From contig OY804579.1 of assembly GCA_963680875.1 (NCBI GenBank), positions 34,767,804 through 34,831,803 on the forward strand: 64,000 nt of DNA, read 5' to 3'. How positions within the stretch are numbered: the stretch's first letter is position 1; each line of letters opens with the position of its first letter. The DNA is from Bathymodiolus brooksi (lineage: Eukaryota; Mollusca; Bivalvia; Mytilida; Modiolidae). This document shows, one piece after another, positions 12,717 through 24,084 of this stretch. The notes beneath the pieces were generated by a model that had not been told where the DNA came from, searched no databases, and saw only the letters and a program-made list of their open reading frames with translations. A program made the translations under genes and the position numbers.

Positions 12717-13237
12717 TACTATAGTGTACTTGGGGTGGTTATGTATCAGCTGAATATTGTGAGATGTGATTTACATGTTTATAGATGGAATGTTCTGATG
12801 GCAGTGAGTTTTAAATAGATTAAATTACGTTAAAAGGATCGGTATTGGTATTGGCAATCTATATTTAAACTTTTCTGATAACGTCTAGTATGGTAAATTG
12901 TAAATTCCACTGCCACTGTGTTAAACATCTATGAAATTTCGTCTTTGATTAATGAAATTGTTTCTAGTATTATCAAATGTCACGCAGACAATATTTTGAT
13001 TATTTTTGGGAATAATAGTTAGATTTTAAACTTAAGATTAAACAAACATTGATACTGAATGAATACATAAACATCAAGATGGAATCCATATTATAAAAAA
13101 AATAAAAATAAAATAAAAATGGGTAGAAAAATAATCCCATGAATAAATGAACGATTTAAGACAAACTGTACAACATTTTATACAAGAGCCGTGTTAAAAA
13201 ATGATTTCAAACGATTACCACAGAGCATGTTGTTGAT

Positions 13238-13320
13238 TGGCTAGGGTTATGGTGTTTAACGCCACTTTTTTAATAGTATTTGATGTTGTTGAACTATGTT
13301 GTATTCATGTATACATGCTT
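13238..13320 (-). mobile_element. SINE tail fragment
   Basis: The words ggctagggttatggtgttta and acgccactttt match the 3' tail of the SINE in reverse orientation, as at 31430. The rest of the element is not recognisable. Confidence 0.4.
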
Positions 13321-14082
13321 CAATAAGCAGACCATTGTATAAATCAGAATAGCAATATAGGCTCAGGTGGGCCTCTCCTTTCGTGTCGCTTTCATTTGTT
13401 TATTTGTATTTTCTATATATGCTTTGATCTTTTTTCTGATTGTTTGTTTTAGCGAAAACCTTCATATCATTTATTATGATATTTTTGTTTTGTTTTTGTC
13501 AGTTCATTAGCACTATTAAAATCTAGGTACGTTTTATTCCAGCCAGGTATTATAAAGAGTTTGATCTGAACTCAATCTTCAAGATATTTACAGGAGAAAA
13601 TTAGGTTTCACGTGTAGATAATATTGAAAATCATAATAATAATAATATTGTTGGTAATGCTATATCGTGTACAATAATCAGTCAGTAGAGCTTATAGGCG
13701 TTTTTTGTTGTTGGAGTTACACACTGCTAAAGGCGACGTTTTTATACAGAGTCTTAATATTAAGAGAGTGTATAACGTATTTTTGTATCACGTATACTGT
13801 TAATTTGGATTCGTTGCATATTAATAATAACATGTAAGTTTTAAAAACTAAGAAACTGATTTGGACGATAATTCCATGTTATATACCTAATCCATTAAAT
13901 ATTCGGACCTTTATTAATCCGTTGCATATTTTACAAAATAAAGCGCTGTGATATAAATATAATATGAACATAACAGATCAAATTTCATAAAAAAAAATAA
14001 TTGTGACGGTTCCCAGGACTCAAGGTACAGGTCTGGCCACAAAAGTACCATAACCCCCTATATTGATAATCGTGGTTGTTAG

Positions 14083-14150
14083 ACATGGGTTATTTTCTGG
14101 CATTGCCATAACCCTTACATGGGTTATTTTCTGGCACTGACATAACCCAT
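14083..14150. repeat. Two direct repeats of ~33 bp
   Basis: The sequence catgggttattttctggca is repeated once, followed each time by a cataaccc word. Confidence 0.7.
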
Positions 14151-14251
14151 TCATGATTCATTACATATTAAATATCAAGATCTAATATTAACGACTTAAC
14201 TTGAGTAACAGCGAATAGCCTATTTATTTTAATCTAAGTACAGTTAATAAA

Positions 14252-14327
14252 TGACTAAACTGTTCTTCTTCGATGTTTCATCACGCACACTAAATTGTTC
14301 TTCTTCGATGTTGCATCACGCACACTA
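14252..14327. repeat. Two direct repeats of 38 bp
   Basis: Two neighbouring copies contain tgttcttcttcgatgtt and catcacgcacactaaat and differ at only one or two bases. Confidence 0.8.
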
Positions 14328-14689
14328 AATTAGATATCTACTTTTTTTTACAACGTATTATGTGTCTCTCTGATTTTATATACACATGCTAATTCGTGCA
14401 TATGATTTACACAGACCTCGGGTGGCGGATATGAGTGTCATCTCGATTTCTGGAGGGGTTGGGGATTCTATCATGTTTTTAATACGGAAAGCTTAACTGT
14501 TGACTATAGTGGGTAATGTGCTTAGAGAGTACAACCTATCCTGCACTTTAAAGATCTCTTTTATAGATTTAGTAAATAGTAGGTGAATTGTTGACGCTAC
14601 AGGAAACCAAATTTCGCATCCCTGGAGGTCTTCGTGCTTTTAACAGTAGAAGTCAAAAGTCGTTACAACAGTTGTTCTATGCCAGCTTT

Positions 14690-15015
14690 TTATCTATGTA
14701 GAGGTTTTTTTTCATCTATGTAGACTTTTTTTTCATCTATGTAGACTTTTTTTTTTTTTTTTTTTTTTATTATCTATGTAGACTTTTTATCTATGTAGAC
14801 TTTTTATCTAGGTAGAGTAAGACTTTTTATATATGTAGACGTATTTATCTATGTAGATTTTTTTTATCTAGGTAAACCTTTTTTTATCTATATGGACTTT
14901 TTATCTATATAGCCTTTTTATTTATGTAGACTTTTTTTTTCTTTTTTTTTAATCTAGGTAGACTTTTTATCTATGTAGACTTTGTAGACATTTTATCTAT
15001 GTAGACTTTTTTATA
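14690..15015. repeat. Degenerate tatctatgtagactttt repeat with T-runs
   Basis: About 15 imperfect units of tatctatgtagactttt are interrupted by homopolymer T-runs (longest near 14748-14768). The length variation is typical of slippage. Confidence 0.8.
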
Positions 15016-15250
15016 TTGTTAAGTTTGTTATCGTCCTGAATATGTTTATAATTATTTCACCGGTACTTCAAAAGATTTATAAAAATCCTCTCTAATACTC
15101 TAGTATTGTAGACGCAGCGAATACTGATTAACTCATACAAAAATAAAGCAATTGTTTCAAACTCACATTAATGTATGATACATTGTTACTGTGATGTGGA
15201 TAACATGACTACAAATGTCATTCTTTAAACCTCAATTGTACTTGAGTTCT

Positions 15251-15294
15251 CATTTACATATATCCCAGAACCATTTACATATATCCCAGAACCA
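15251..15294. repeat. Two direct repeats of 21 bp
   Basis: The word atttacatatatcccagaac occurs twice in immediate succession. Confidence 0.75.
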
Positions 15295-15754
15295 TTTTAT
15301 ATGGGAAAGCTTGAAGATAACAAAGTGGTAAATCGAAGGACAGAATGAATATGAATTCCCATATATTTTAGTTATTTTATTTATACAATTAAATTCATTA
15401 CACATGAGACTAATATGTTGCTATGTAAAATGCCGATAAAATTAATGGAATATTTTGGCATAAAAATACACCACACAGAAATCATTGGTAAATGCCACTG
15501 AAAAGAAAACGGAACAGGAATATATTAATGCAAGACTTGAGGACACAGTCATTATGACAAAGCTGGTCGTTAACACCCACGCTCATATATTAATAAGGAG
15601 TATGGAAAATGACAGGAATAGTAAAACTAAAATATGTATACCATTTAAATATAACAAAGTATTGATCGGTATTTGAAACATATATATAATTGTTTTAGCA
15701 TTAAATTCTGGACTTTTGTAATTATGATCGGTTTAAGTTAATTATCTTGACAGG

Positions 15755-15945
15755 AGAAAAAGAAACTGGCTTGGTAAAGTTATAGACTTGATTAATAGGT
15801 AGGCTTAACATTCATGGCATAATCGAAAGCAGAAACAGCTAGACAGTGGTTTGGTAAAACCATTGATAATTAGGTTTGCATAGCATTATCGAAAGAGAAA
15901 CAGACGGTGACTTGGTAAAGCCCTTAATGATTAGCTGGACAGGAG
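15755..15945. repeat. Degenerate ~70-bp repeats, about 3 copies
   Basis: Recurring words are ggcttggtaaagt, cgaaag and gagaaacag. The units are diverged and the boundaries approximate. Confidence 0.45.
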
Positions 15946-17439
15946 AAATGCGTGACTTTTAATTGGTGTTCTGCTCCATACACTGGTCTGTACTATTGGT
16001 GTTCTGCTACCAAAACAATGGTCTTTATAATTAGTGTTATGTTCCCTAAGCAATGTCACATTGCCAGTGTTTGTCGATTATACAAATTATGTATATTGTT
16101 TTTCATAAATATCATTTTACAATTATTCTCATGTAAAATTATCTTGCAGATTTCAGCCAATCTAGACTGGATAATTCTTGAAGACCGTTTGAAATTCCAA
16201 ACAGATTGTCTCCATCTGAAATGGCTGCCGTAACAAAACACAGAAAATACAAACCCTCAAATGGCTAAAATAGCTACATGCCCTAATTGAATATCATGTA
16301 GTCTGAGCTAGTGTCTATTGACAATAGGTTGTAGGAAATATAATTAAAGGGTTCCCATAAAGTCAGCTGTCTTAATAATTGAAGATATTTGAAGTCCATC
16401 AAAGCTGTTCCCTAAGCTATTTATAATTGTTACTGAAGGAATATACAATTAACTTTCTTGTTTATTAGCGCTATTTAAAAGTTGCTTAGGTATTTAACAA
16501 TGCAATATTTGTGTGTAGAATGCACAGCAAGTAACATTTACTTAAGCTAAGAGTTGCTTGTTTTCATAACCGTAAATGTAATAAGAGCGTAGATATCTAA
16601 TTTAGTACCCTCATTTCTGGTACGATAATTGTCAAAAGATTGGAAAACTAAATAATTTAAAAGTTTTTGTGAGCAAGGTAACCAAAGGTTCTAAACGTAA
16701 TAGCGAAAATCATCTATGGTTAGCTACTTTTGTAAGATGTTATATTGAATATCTGTATACATGTACTTATACGTTTTCCATTAAAAAAATATGCTATTAT
16801 TAAAACGGATGGATGATTAAGTGACACATGGAGCCTCTTGTTTGTAATTTTATTGCAATGAAGTTACTGATGATAATGTTTCTTTTTACTTTAAATGGCA
16901 GTTTACGAATCTACAAATATCATTTAATAATTACCTGATTATATCATAACTTAAAAGAAGAACAAAAATCGTATTGATTTTCTTAACATTATGGTTTTTT
17001 TTCGATTTCTTTTAAACATTTTGTTGCATGTAAAAATCCAATTTTCATAAATCAGACTTTAATTTATGTAATAACTGAGTTAGAAATGCCAACAATGATA
17101 GCTTTAGTCTTGCAGATAATGGTCCCTGCTGGGTTGATGGTTTGATGAAAAGTTTCTATACTACATTGTCTGATATATTGTATATAAATGCATTTTAGAA
17201 ATGTAATGATGTCTCGAAAGAAATCAATCCACGTTTTACATCTTTTTTTCTCCTTGATTTATGCCTAAGATATTCATTTATTGCTTTAATTAATTAATTA
17301 GAATAACGCACGATGTTATAAATATATTTTCGGAATTTCATGGTTATTGTAACAACGACGTATATCTGGGAAATATATTTGTACTTACTTGTATGCTACA
17401 TCGAATGTTGTTCGGAAAATTTGAGATGGCTTGTATATT

Positions 17440-17706
17440 AGGGTTAGGATTATGGTCTTTAACGCTACTTTCAATAATATTTCAGTTATATCGTGGTGGT
17501 CAGTTTTAGTGGTGGAGGAAACCGGAATACCAGGAGAAAACTACCGATCTGCCGCAAGTCGCTGACAAACTTTATCCCATAATGTTGTATCGAGTACACC
17601 CTCGCCATGAGTGGGGTTCGAACTCACCACGTTAATGATGATAGGCACTGATTGGATCGGTAGTTATAAATCCAACTACCATACGATCACGACCACGACG
17701 GCTCCT
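17440..17706 (-). mobile_element. tRNA-derived SINE, near full length
   Basis: On the minus strand it starts with a head containing gtcgtggtcgtgatcg and later a B-box-like gttcgaacccc, an internal RNA polymerase III promoter element. It ends with a tail that includes gaaatattattgaaagta and a gttaaa-like word. Closely related copies lie at 24599, 31430 and 39962. It ends about 470 bp before the first M2 exon. Confidence 0.75.
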
Positions 17707-18179
17707 GGTTTGTAAGTTATTTTGACAACAATTTGAAACCACATTAAATAGAGAACCACAGTAATATATTATATGGTAAACTAACTATTCCACAACAAGT
17801 CACTTTCATTAGTATTTAATATTTCATTATTAATAATCATATTGTAGTAAAGTGTTGACTATATATTGCTCTATATTTTCAACGCGATTTTATGAGGTGA
17901 TCAAAATTTTAAGGGAGCAAAATGAATGTTTAGCTAAAACATTATACCAAAATAATGTCACATCACTTTGATTATCTATTTGATTTTGACAAGAGAAATG
18001 TTTGATGTTGAAAATAAAACTAGAATTTCATTTGCACATTTTACTTCTATAAATAGCAATTCAGAATACCATGAACCTCAAGTTAGAAATTACACGTATA
18101 CACATGTGATGGAGATATGAGATAGTTTAGTCCACTGTTAGATTGGATCTGTACATGGACTATTTTCTTTTTGTTTTAG

Positions 18180-18266
18180 GTATGACCCTATTTATGGCAT
18201 TCTTCCTATTACTAATTTTGTATGGAGGAACCATGACGCCGACAGAAGGGTCGGTTCCGGTATTAG
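18180..18266 (+). CDS. nAChR-like subunit M2 exon, variant a
   Basis: This 87-bp exon follows ttttgttttag and precedes gtaagc. It is phase 1 at both ends and completes the glycine codon begun by the upstream exon. It encodes one whole pore-lining helix and the M2-M3 linker, 30 residues from G to G (GMTLFMAFFLLLILY, then a PVLG end). By alignment with standard M2 numbering, the leucine-gate position 9' is Met, 13' is Leu, and the outer ring 19'/20' is Gly-Gly. The next exon has the same length, phase and core (GM..FMAFF), so the two are best read as alternatives. This variant has no acidic residue at the outer mouth but has Glu in the linker. Confidence 0.92.
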
Positions 18267-18322
18267 GTAAGCCTGTACGTAGATGCTTTCTCTTTAACCA
18301 TGCTTTTCTGTCTTTCCAACAG
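18267..18322 (+). other. 56-bp intron between the two M2 exons
   Basis: It has a good donor (gtaagc) and acceptor (tgtctttccaacag) but is only 56 bp long. Such a short spacing could prevent the spliceosome from joining the two exons to one another. That is one known route to mutually exclusive splicing, but here it is an inference. Confidence 0.8.
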
Positions 18323-18409
18323 GGATGAGTATTTTCATGGCGTTCTTCGTTCTAATGTTGTTGTTTGAGGCTAATCTCCCACCGGCCGCAGTGCGTGTAC
18401 CAATCCTAG
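18323..18409 (+). CDS. nAChR-like subunit M2 exon, variant b
   Basis: This is also 87 bp and phase 1 at both ends, after ctttccaacag and before gtaagg. It encodes a second complete M2 helix of 30 residues (GMSIFMAFFVLMLLFEA, ending PILG). By my comparison about 12 of 30 residues match variant a, concentrated in the first third and at the PV/VP-LG end. Differences fall at 6' (Ser), 7' (Ile), 13' (Val), 15'-18' and the outer ring, where 19' is Glu. The linker has two prolines and an Arg in place of variant a's Glu. A transcript with both exons would stay in frame but carry two M2 helices, so one-or-the-other use is likely. Confidence 0.92.
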
Positions 18410-21400
18410 GTAAGGAGTTGTTGTAGTGATGATGTCATAGACAGTAGGGTTTTATTCGACTGGTTACCCAAACCACATTTTAATACCTGGCGAGAAAATT
18501 AATATTACAAAATGTTAATCTTTTCAAGCTTTTCTTCCAAAATGCATGAATTTTAGAAGAAATACTGTGCTTTTTCACGGGACCAGTCTTTTGGACCAGG
18601 ATTTTCACGTTTTCAATGCCTGCTAAATTGAATCACATTTTAATCAGTAGATTGTTTTTGTCACTTTCCTTCAATAAAAACAAAATCACATTCTCTATCT
18701 ATTTAGAAATGTAAGTAGCTTAGAAATTTTTTACATATAATAGCGATTTCTGTTTTTTTTTTTTTTTCTGATATGCTCTTTTTATCATTACATGTTCTCA
18801 CACAATGACAAATAATGTCATCCTCTACTTTTAATATCGATCCTTGACAAACCTTTCTCATATGCACAGCAGCAAATATAACGTAAATTGTGAGCAAAAC
18901 CAGAAACCTCGTTTCTATATGTTAAAACCTCACATTTCTCCATGTTATACAATACCCACAACACTAAATATTGTCAATCATATTATACTGAGAAAAAAAA
19001 ACTTCGCCACAGTAAATCTCCCAAGTGACCCGCGCTTTAGGAATTTATGAATGAACATAATATCAAAGACAGGCATCCCGTATCCTTGTGTCTCTTTCTG
19101 TTCCGTTTTCCTCTTCAGCTGTGTACTATAAATCTAATAAATCTTTAATCTCTAACCGATTCTCTTCACCAGTATAATACAAAGGCGAATCTAATATATC
19201 TCTATACTCTATGACCCATCTTCTTTGTTAATGCTCTCAAAATATCAATCTGGTACTATAGATCTATTTCCTCCTGCAGCGAGTTGTTCCTTTACTAGCT
19301 TGTTTATAACACAAGTCATAATACAGCAATATTCTATAACTGATTCCTTTCTTGAAGTTCACCCTGTAAGCATGTAAATGGGAATTAATGAGTTGATATA
19401 AGCGTTCAGCCTTTTTTTTTTTTTTTTTTTTTTATTAACTTTATATCAAATTTCTTTCCACCCAATGTTATCTTCGTTGAGCTTGTATTTCTTCTCTCTG
19501 AGCCACTTATTTAAACCCTGCCCTATAAAATCATTTAATACAGTGCACATGTTATGCCATTTTCTTTTTTGCAGTTTTTGCACATGCATATGTTTTTGTT
19601 CTTGTCTATGATGAGTATTGTAAAGTTTGATTTACGTTAGTGATATTTATCTTTATTTAAAAATTTAATTTATGTATATTTGTGTTGAAATTTATTCATT
19701 TTAATTGCTAATTATTTTCAGAGAAATACTATCAGTAGCGATAGCGTCTGCATCTACACGCACTATTAAAAAATGCGCATTACATGAACTAAAACACGCA
19801 CATTCAACCAACAGTGTTCGAGTTAGATTTCTAAGTTGAAATATGTTTGTATGTTTGTTTGACCTAATCCTTTGGTATACTACAGCAATGGTTATAAAAA
19901 TATTAACCTCCATGGGTCATAACCATTATTATTATACCAACGATGTGTGTTCAAATCTTGCTGAAGGAAGAACAAAAATACATAAACATCGTCAGCTAAA
20001 AAATGCTAACGTATTGTAATATAGTATCAGACATAATGTGTATAATACCAGAAAAACTATAAAGGTCAATAGTTTTACTAGTCTTTCGTTATAAATATCC
20101 CTTAAAATTAAGGAATTTCTGACTGGTAGCAAATATTGCATTTTTATCGATATTGCTAACATGCTTTCTTCTTAAAAGTTTGTTACGTCTAAGAGAGGCT
20201 CATGATAAAACGTAGCGAAACCATGCGCCTTTGTTGCACTGATCAGACAGGGATTTATCAAAAAATCAAATTGAATGATATTTGATACTATATTATAAAA
20301 ACGATATTGCACTTATGTTAAGAAATACTGCCCCTTTCAAGTACATATATATATCATATTGGTCTCGTAATCTTGTGCAATAGGATAGACTGCCCGGGAT
20401 AATATTACTCAATCTTTATGCAATAACCTTATAATACCCACTACTTACACGTGTATGATGTTAAATTGATCTTTTTTGCAGAGCATTATGCAAAGACTGA
20501 TGCATACAGTGTTTCAGCTAGACTTTGAAATCTTCAGGACAATTGCCAGTTTGATCAAAATTTCTTCGAGACATTCTTTAATATTCAAACTATTTTCTAT
20601 AACGTTCGTCAGGACTATTTGAGAAATAGGTGGGCAAATGTCCCGAGAGCTGAATCACTGTGCATACTTCAGCAGATTGAATGACTGCATCTCGATACTT
20701 TTCACATATTTTAAAACAATTTTACAGCCTTATCATGTGCAGGACGGAGCTCGGAGTGCCTAAGGGCCAGTCAGTACGTGGTTAACTTTCATAGCGTAAA
20801 CATGAAACCTTAGTTGTGCATAAATCTCATTAATGATAACATAAAAGTTTGTAACTCGCCATACCTAAAGGGTAATGAGAGCTCCTGCCATTTCTTAACA
20901 TCCGTTGTCCGTCGTCGTCGTTGCTAGCTCTGTCAATTAAAACTAAACTCTGTATGATATTTAGCAGTGTCTCTATAAAACTTCAGCATTTCTCCTTAAT
21001 CCGACAAAAACATGACCATCAGTGGCAATAAATCTTTTTTAATAGGCTGTAATTTAAAAAATTTCCGCATAGGAAGTCCAAATTATTTCTAACGTAGAAC
21101 AACTTATGTATGTCAGGTATTAAATAAGGATTCCCCATTTCGTCTTCATTCAGCAACAAACATGACCGCATGTCTGTTTCTGGATAGGTGAAGCATTAAA
21201 AAATCTCCGAAACTACAGGTTATAATAATGTGTTACATGGTTCAAATGTCATATCTGAAGTTCTGTACAACGATTTCGCCATGTATCTTGTGATATTGAA
21301 AAAAATTGCTCAAATTGTCAATTCTAATATAAAAAACTACACCATTGCTTGAATGTAAACAGCGCATGAATAAACATGTGAGTGGTCCAGGCTCAAGTTA

Positions 21401-21570
21401 GCCTCCTGTTTTTAAGCGATTGGTATGCCTAAGCTATTTTAACCGTATTTGAAACAAATAAAAGCACATATACAATTAAAAGATTAATCGAAATATAAAC
21501 AAAATTGAACTCACAATTGGTTGATGAAGGTATTTGTGAAGTTGAGTTTTATCCACAAGAACAATATGTA
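18410..21570 (+). other. First part of 10.6-kb M2-M3 intron, no gene seen
   Basis: This is AT-rich sequence with T-runs near 18754 and 19411. I saw no coding motif, SINE or tandem array. Short open frames at 18703, 18844 and 19701 have no recognisable domain. Confidence 0.6.
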
Positions 21571-21770
21571 AAGTAATAATTTTTTTATTAGAAAACGGAA
21601 AAATCTAAATATTTCGTAAAGCGTAGATTTTTTTTTAACGTATCCAACGAGAGTTTTGTCAGGAATTTTACTACCATTTTGGAATTGTATAAATATTTAC
21701 GGTTGAAATTATTCTGAAGGCCCTGCTCATCTGAAAAATTACCAATTTTTGGCGTTATTTTGGTCTTTAT
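21571..21770 (+). repeat. Left terminal inverted repeat of the transposon
   Basis: The first ~35 bp are nearly identical to the reverse complement of the right end. Further matching blocks (cgagagttttgt, ttttactaccatttt, ctcatctgaaa) lie at nearly the same distances from each terminus, about 76 and 155 bp on the left and 75 and 154 bp on the right. Confidence 0.85.
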
Positions 21771-22233
21771 TTCAGGCTAAGTTCTTCAAAATAGGCCAAG
21801 TTTGCTCGTTAAATGTGACAGCCAACTCACCGTGGACGTAATCCCATATAACAATAGGAACGACGGTGGTCCCGCAGCTGGTCTATTGTCTCTCGTCGAA
21901 GTGCCGGAGAAGGCTATTGTTCCCTTCATGGTTAATGCATTTGACTACGTGACATTTATACACATGCTTACCTGAGATTTACCTCGAAAATTTTGAAAAA
22001 AACTTGAAATCATAAATTTCCATAATTACTGATTTTTAATTTGACCAAGCTATTTCAATCTTTCTGAAATAATTCGAAAAAGAACGGTCTTTTCTGCTAA
22101 TAAATTCACTGAAGTTAGACATAGAGTACACAATTATTGGATATGAATAAAATTTTATAGGTAAAAACGTTATGTACAATCTGTCATTTACAACCGGTAT
22201 ACCCGTTCAATATGTAATCATGTTGGACTGGAT

Positions 22234-23511
22234 TCAGCTTTCCTCGTCGCTGGACTCGTCGTCATCAAAATCAATTATTATTGGGGGAATCTCACTCCTA
22301 TCAATGCAATTCTCTTTCCCATACTCCTTTTCTATTTTTAATACATGGTCTTCTGCCTTCGCCCAAACTTCCTTTGTAATTCTGCCAAACCCCCCATAAA
22401 CAAGTTCTTTCACATCCTTCAAACGAAAAGTTGTATTGTTTTCTGCAACAAACCCTTTAACCTGTGCCCAAATAAGTTCTATGGGGTTCAATTCGCAATG
22501 GCGACCAGGGGTTCTTAGAACTTCGTGACCGTGTAGGTTGGCAATTTTATCAGTTTTAAAAACGGAAAGGAGTTTCTTAAATTTGATTTTTTCATAAAGT
22601 TGTTTTTTAGTTTCAAGGGGCTGAAAAGGAATGTTGTGTTTTGAAAGATAATCTTGTAAGACAGCTTTTCTCTGATTAAAGTTTGGCACAACAGTTTCTT
22701 CAGTCTTGATGTTGTGATAACTGGCATTATCTAAAACGATAACACTTGGGCTTTTTAATGCTGGCATAAGCTGATTTGCGAACCAGTTTAGAAAGATGGG
22801 CCCGTTCATTTCTTGGTGATAATCCCCATCTTTAGCTTTGGCAAGAAAAACCAAATCACACCTATCAATCAAACCCTCCTCACGATTACCAGCGTGCAAA
22901 ACTATCAACCTTTTACCTTTTCCTGAAGGGATCTTTGGGGCATCAGAACCATCAACTGGTAACCACATGTAGTCAGTGGCATGATTCTGATTAACCCAGG
23001 TCTCATCCAAATATACAATTTCATACCCATCCTCTCGAAACTTCCTGATTTTTCGGAGGTAATTACACCGATCATTTATTACTGACCTCTGATCATATAA
23101 AAGCCTCCTATTATCGCCGGATTTTTTGTACTTATAACCAAGATCTAATAAAGTTAAAGTAAGCGTTGATTTCGAGATTTTAATTGTATCTTCAATTTCT
23201 TTCTTAATTTTTGAGACTGTTGGGGCAATTTTCCTGTTGTACATGCTATGAACGGTCCGTTTAATAACGCAACGGTCAAAATCATCAAGAGTTTTCTTTC
23301 TTTCTTTCGGTCTGATGGATTCAGGAGGACTTTTACCGTTTACAACTCTATACACAGAACTGTAAGATATGCCAGCAGCCTTGCATGTTCTTTTAATCAA
23401 ATTATCTGGGGAATAAAATGGTCTTCCCCTGGCCTTCTGAAGCTGAAAAAACTTGAATAGATTTAACACAATGTTTTTACAATCTTTTGACAAGTCCTTT
23501 GTTTTACCCAT
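22234..23511 (-). CDS. DDE_3-type transposase, 425 aa
   Basis: The protein cuts and rejoins DNA at the element's inverted repeats. The N-terminal ~130 residues look like helix-turn-helix DNA-binding segments (for example CKAAGISYSSVYRVV at 44-57). Catalytic candidates are D169 in YLDETW, D261 in VIVLDNASYHN and E345 in CELNPIELIW, matching the Tc1/mariner/IS630 DDE fold. The second and third acidic residues are 83 apart by my count, far more than the 34 of classic Tc1. The extra part (about 280-330) includes RKAVLQDYLSKHNIPF and KKQLYEKI, which resembles a small SAP/HeH-like helical module. The length matches, from memory, the group described as DD82E (Sailor). The C-terminus is strongly acidic. 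There are no internal stops or frameshifts. The start Met fits the usual MGKTK-like opening. Confidence 0.9.
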   Translation of the reverse strand: MGKTKDLSKDCKNIVLNLFKFFQLQKARGRPFYSPDNLIKRTCKAAGISYSSVYRVVNGKSPPESIRPKERKKTLDDFDRCVIKRTVHSMYNRKIAPTVSKIKKEIEDTIKISKSTLTLTLLDLGYKYKKSGDNRRLLYDQRSVINDRCNYLRKIRKFREDGYEIVYLDETWVNQNHATDYMWLPVDGSDAPKIPSGKGKRLIVLHAGNREEGLIDRCDLVFLAKAKDGDYHQEMNGPIFLNWFANQLMPALKSPSVIVLDNASYHNIKTEETVVPNFNQRKAVLQDYLSKHNIPFQPLETKKQLYEKIKFKKLLSVFKTDKIANLHGHEVLRTPGRHCELNPIELIWAQVKGFVAENNTTFRLKDVKELVYGGFGRITKEVWAKAEDHVLKIEKEYGKENCIDRSEIPPIIIDFDDDESSDEES

Positions 23512-23689
23512 TCTTGCGATGTTTATATATATGTTAAGATGTCAAAAAATAGGTTTATGAAGAAATTTTATGTGAACTTTTAGAAAGATTTTAAAGTTTA
23601 AAAATGGAGTGTCAAAATATGTCTGTACACGTGTCTCTGTCTCTATCAAGGTAAGATTTACCTGGCTGCTACCTCTGGTTAGTTTACTC

Positions 23690-23895
23690 CCACCTCTATT
23701 TTGGCGGTAAAAATCGGGGAAAATATCAAATTTCAGATGAGTGCAGCAATAATGAAAGGTTATTGTTAGATGAAATGCATATTTTAAAAATGGTAGTAAA
23801 ATTCTGCACAAAACTCTCGTTTACTGTGTTTTAAAAAAATGTATTGTTTTCGAGAAAACTCAAATTTCCGTTTTCTAATCAAAAAATTATTACTT
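23690..23895 (-). repeat. Right terminal inverted repeat of the transposon
   Basis: This is the partner of the left repeat. The outer ~35 bp end in aattattactt immediately before TA. Similarity decays inward, with conserved blocks near 23731-23741 and 23806-23820. Confidence 0.85.
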
Positions 23896-24084
23896 TAGTA
23901 GATTATATAAAGTCAATTTAGATGATAATTCAAACATAACATTTCTTGTGATATACACCTTTGGGTTTACGTAACACATTAACTTGCCTTATATATTTTA
24001 TACGGTGTGTAATTGTCGGCGATTTTGCATACATTGCATATTGTATATGTAACGTCACTATTATAGCGTCAGTCTGATATTATA

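Larger units (their letters stand above)
7768..18179 (+). other. 10.4-kb intron between M1 and M2 exons
   Basis: It starts gtttgt and ends ttttgttttag. Apart from the listed repeats (9651, 9985, 11225, 12267, 13238, 14083, 14252, 14690, 15251, 15755 and 17440) it shows no coding motif. I looked for a third M2-like exon (GM..FMAFF) and saw none. Small open frames at 15485 and 15952 have no recognisable domain. Confidence 0.7.
21571..23895 (-). mobile_element. Tc1/mariner-superfamily DNA transposon, apparently intact
   Basis: The element is 2325 bp and flanked on both sides by TA (21569-21570 and 23896-23897), the target duplication of Tc1/mariner elements. The termini are inverted repeats beginning AAGTAATAATTTTTT, nearly identical for about 35 bp. 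Weaker symmetry continues for about 200 bp. It contains a single uninterrupted transposase frame on the minus strand and sits antisense in the receptor intron. Intact TIRs, an intact frame and clean TA borders suggest recent insertion. Confidence 0.92.

Noticed and set aside
7768..18179. A third alternative M2 exon or further receptor exons in the long introns
   Set aside because: I searched for GM..FMAFF-like and related motifs next to splice sites and saw none.
18143..18328. Separate 61-codon membrane peptide gene
   Set aside because: The frame is M2 exon a read into its flanking introns.
22172..22727. Frames at 22172 (+) and 22515 (-) as genes
   Set aside because: They are shadows of the transposase in other frames.
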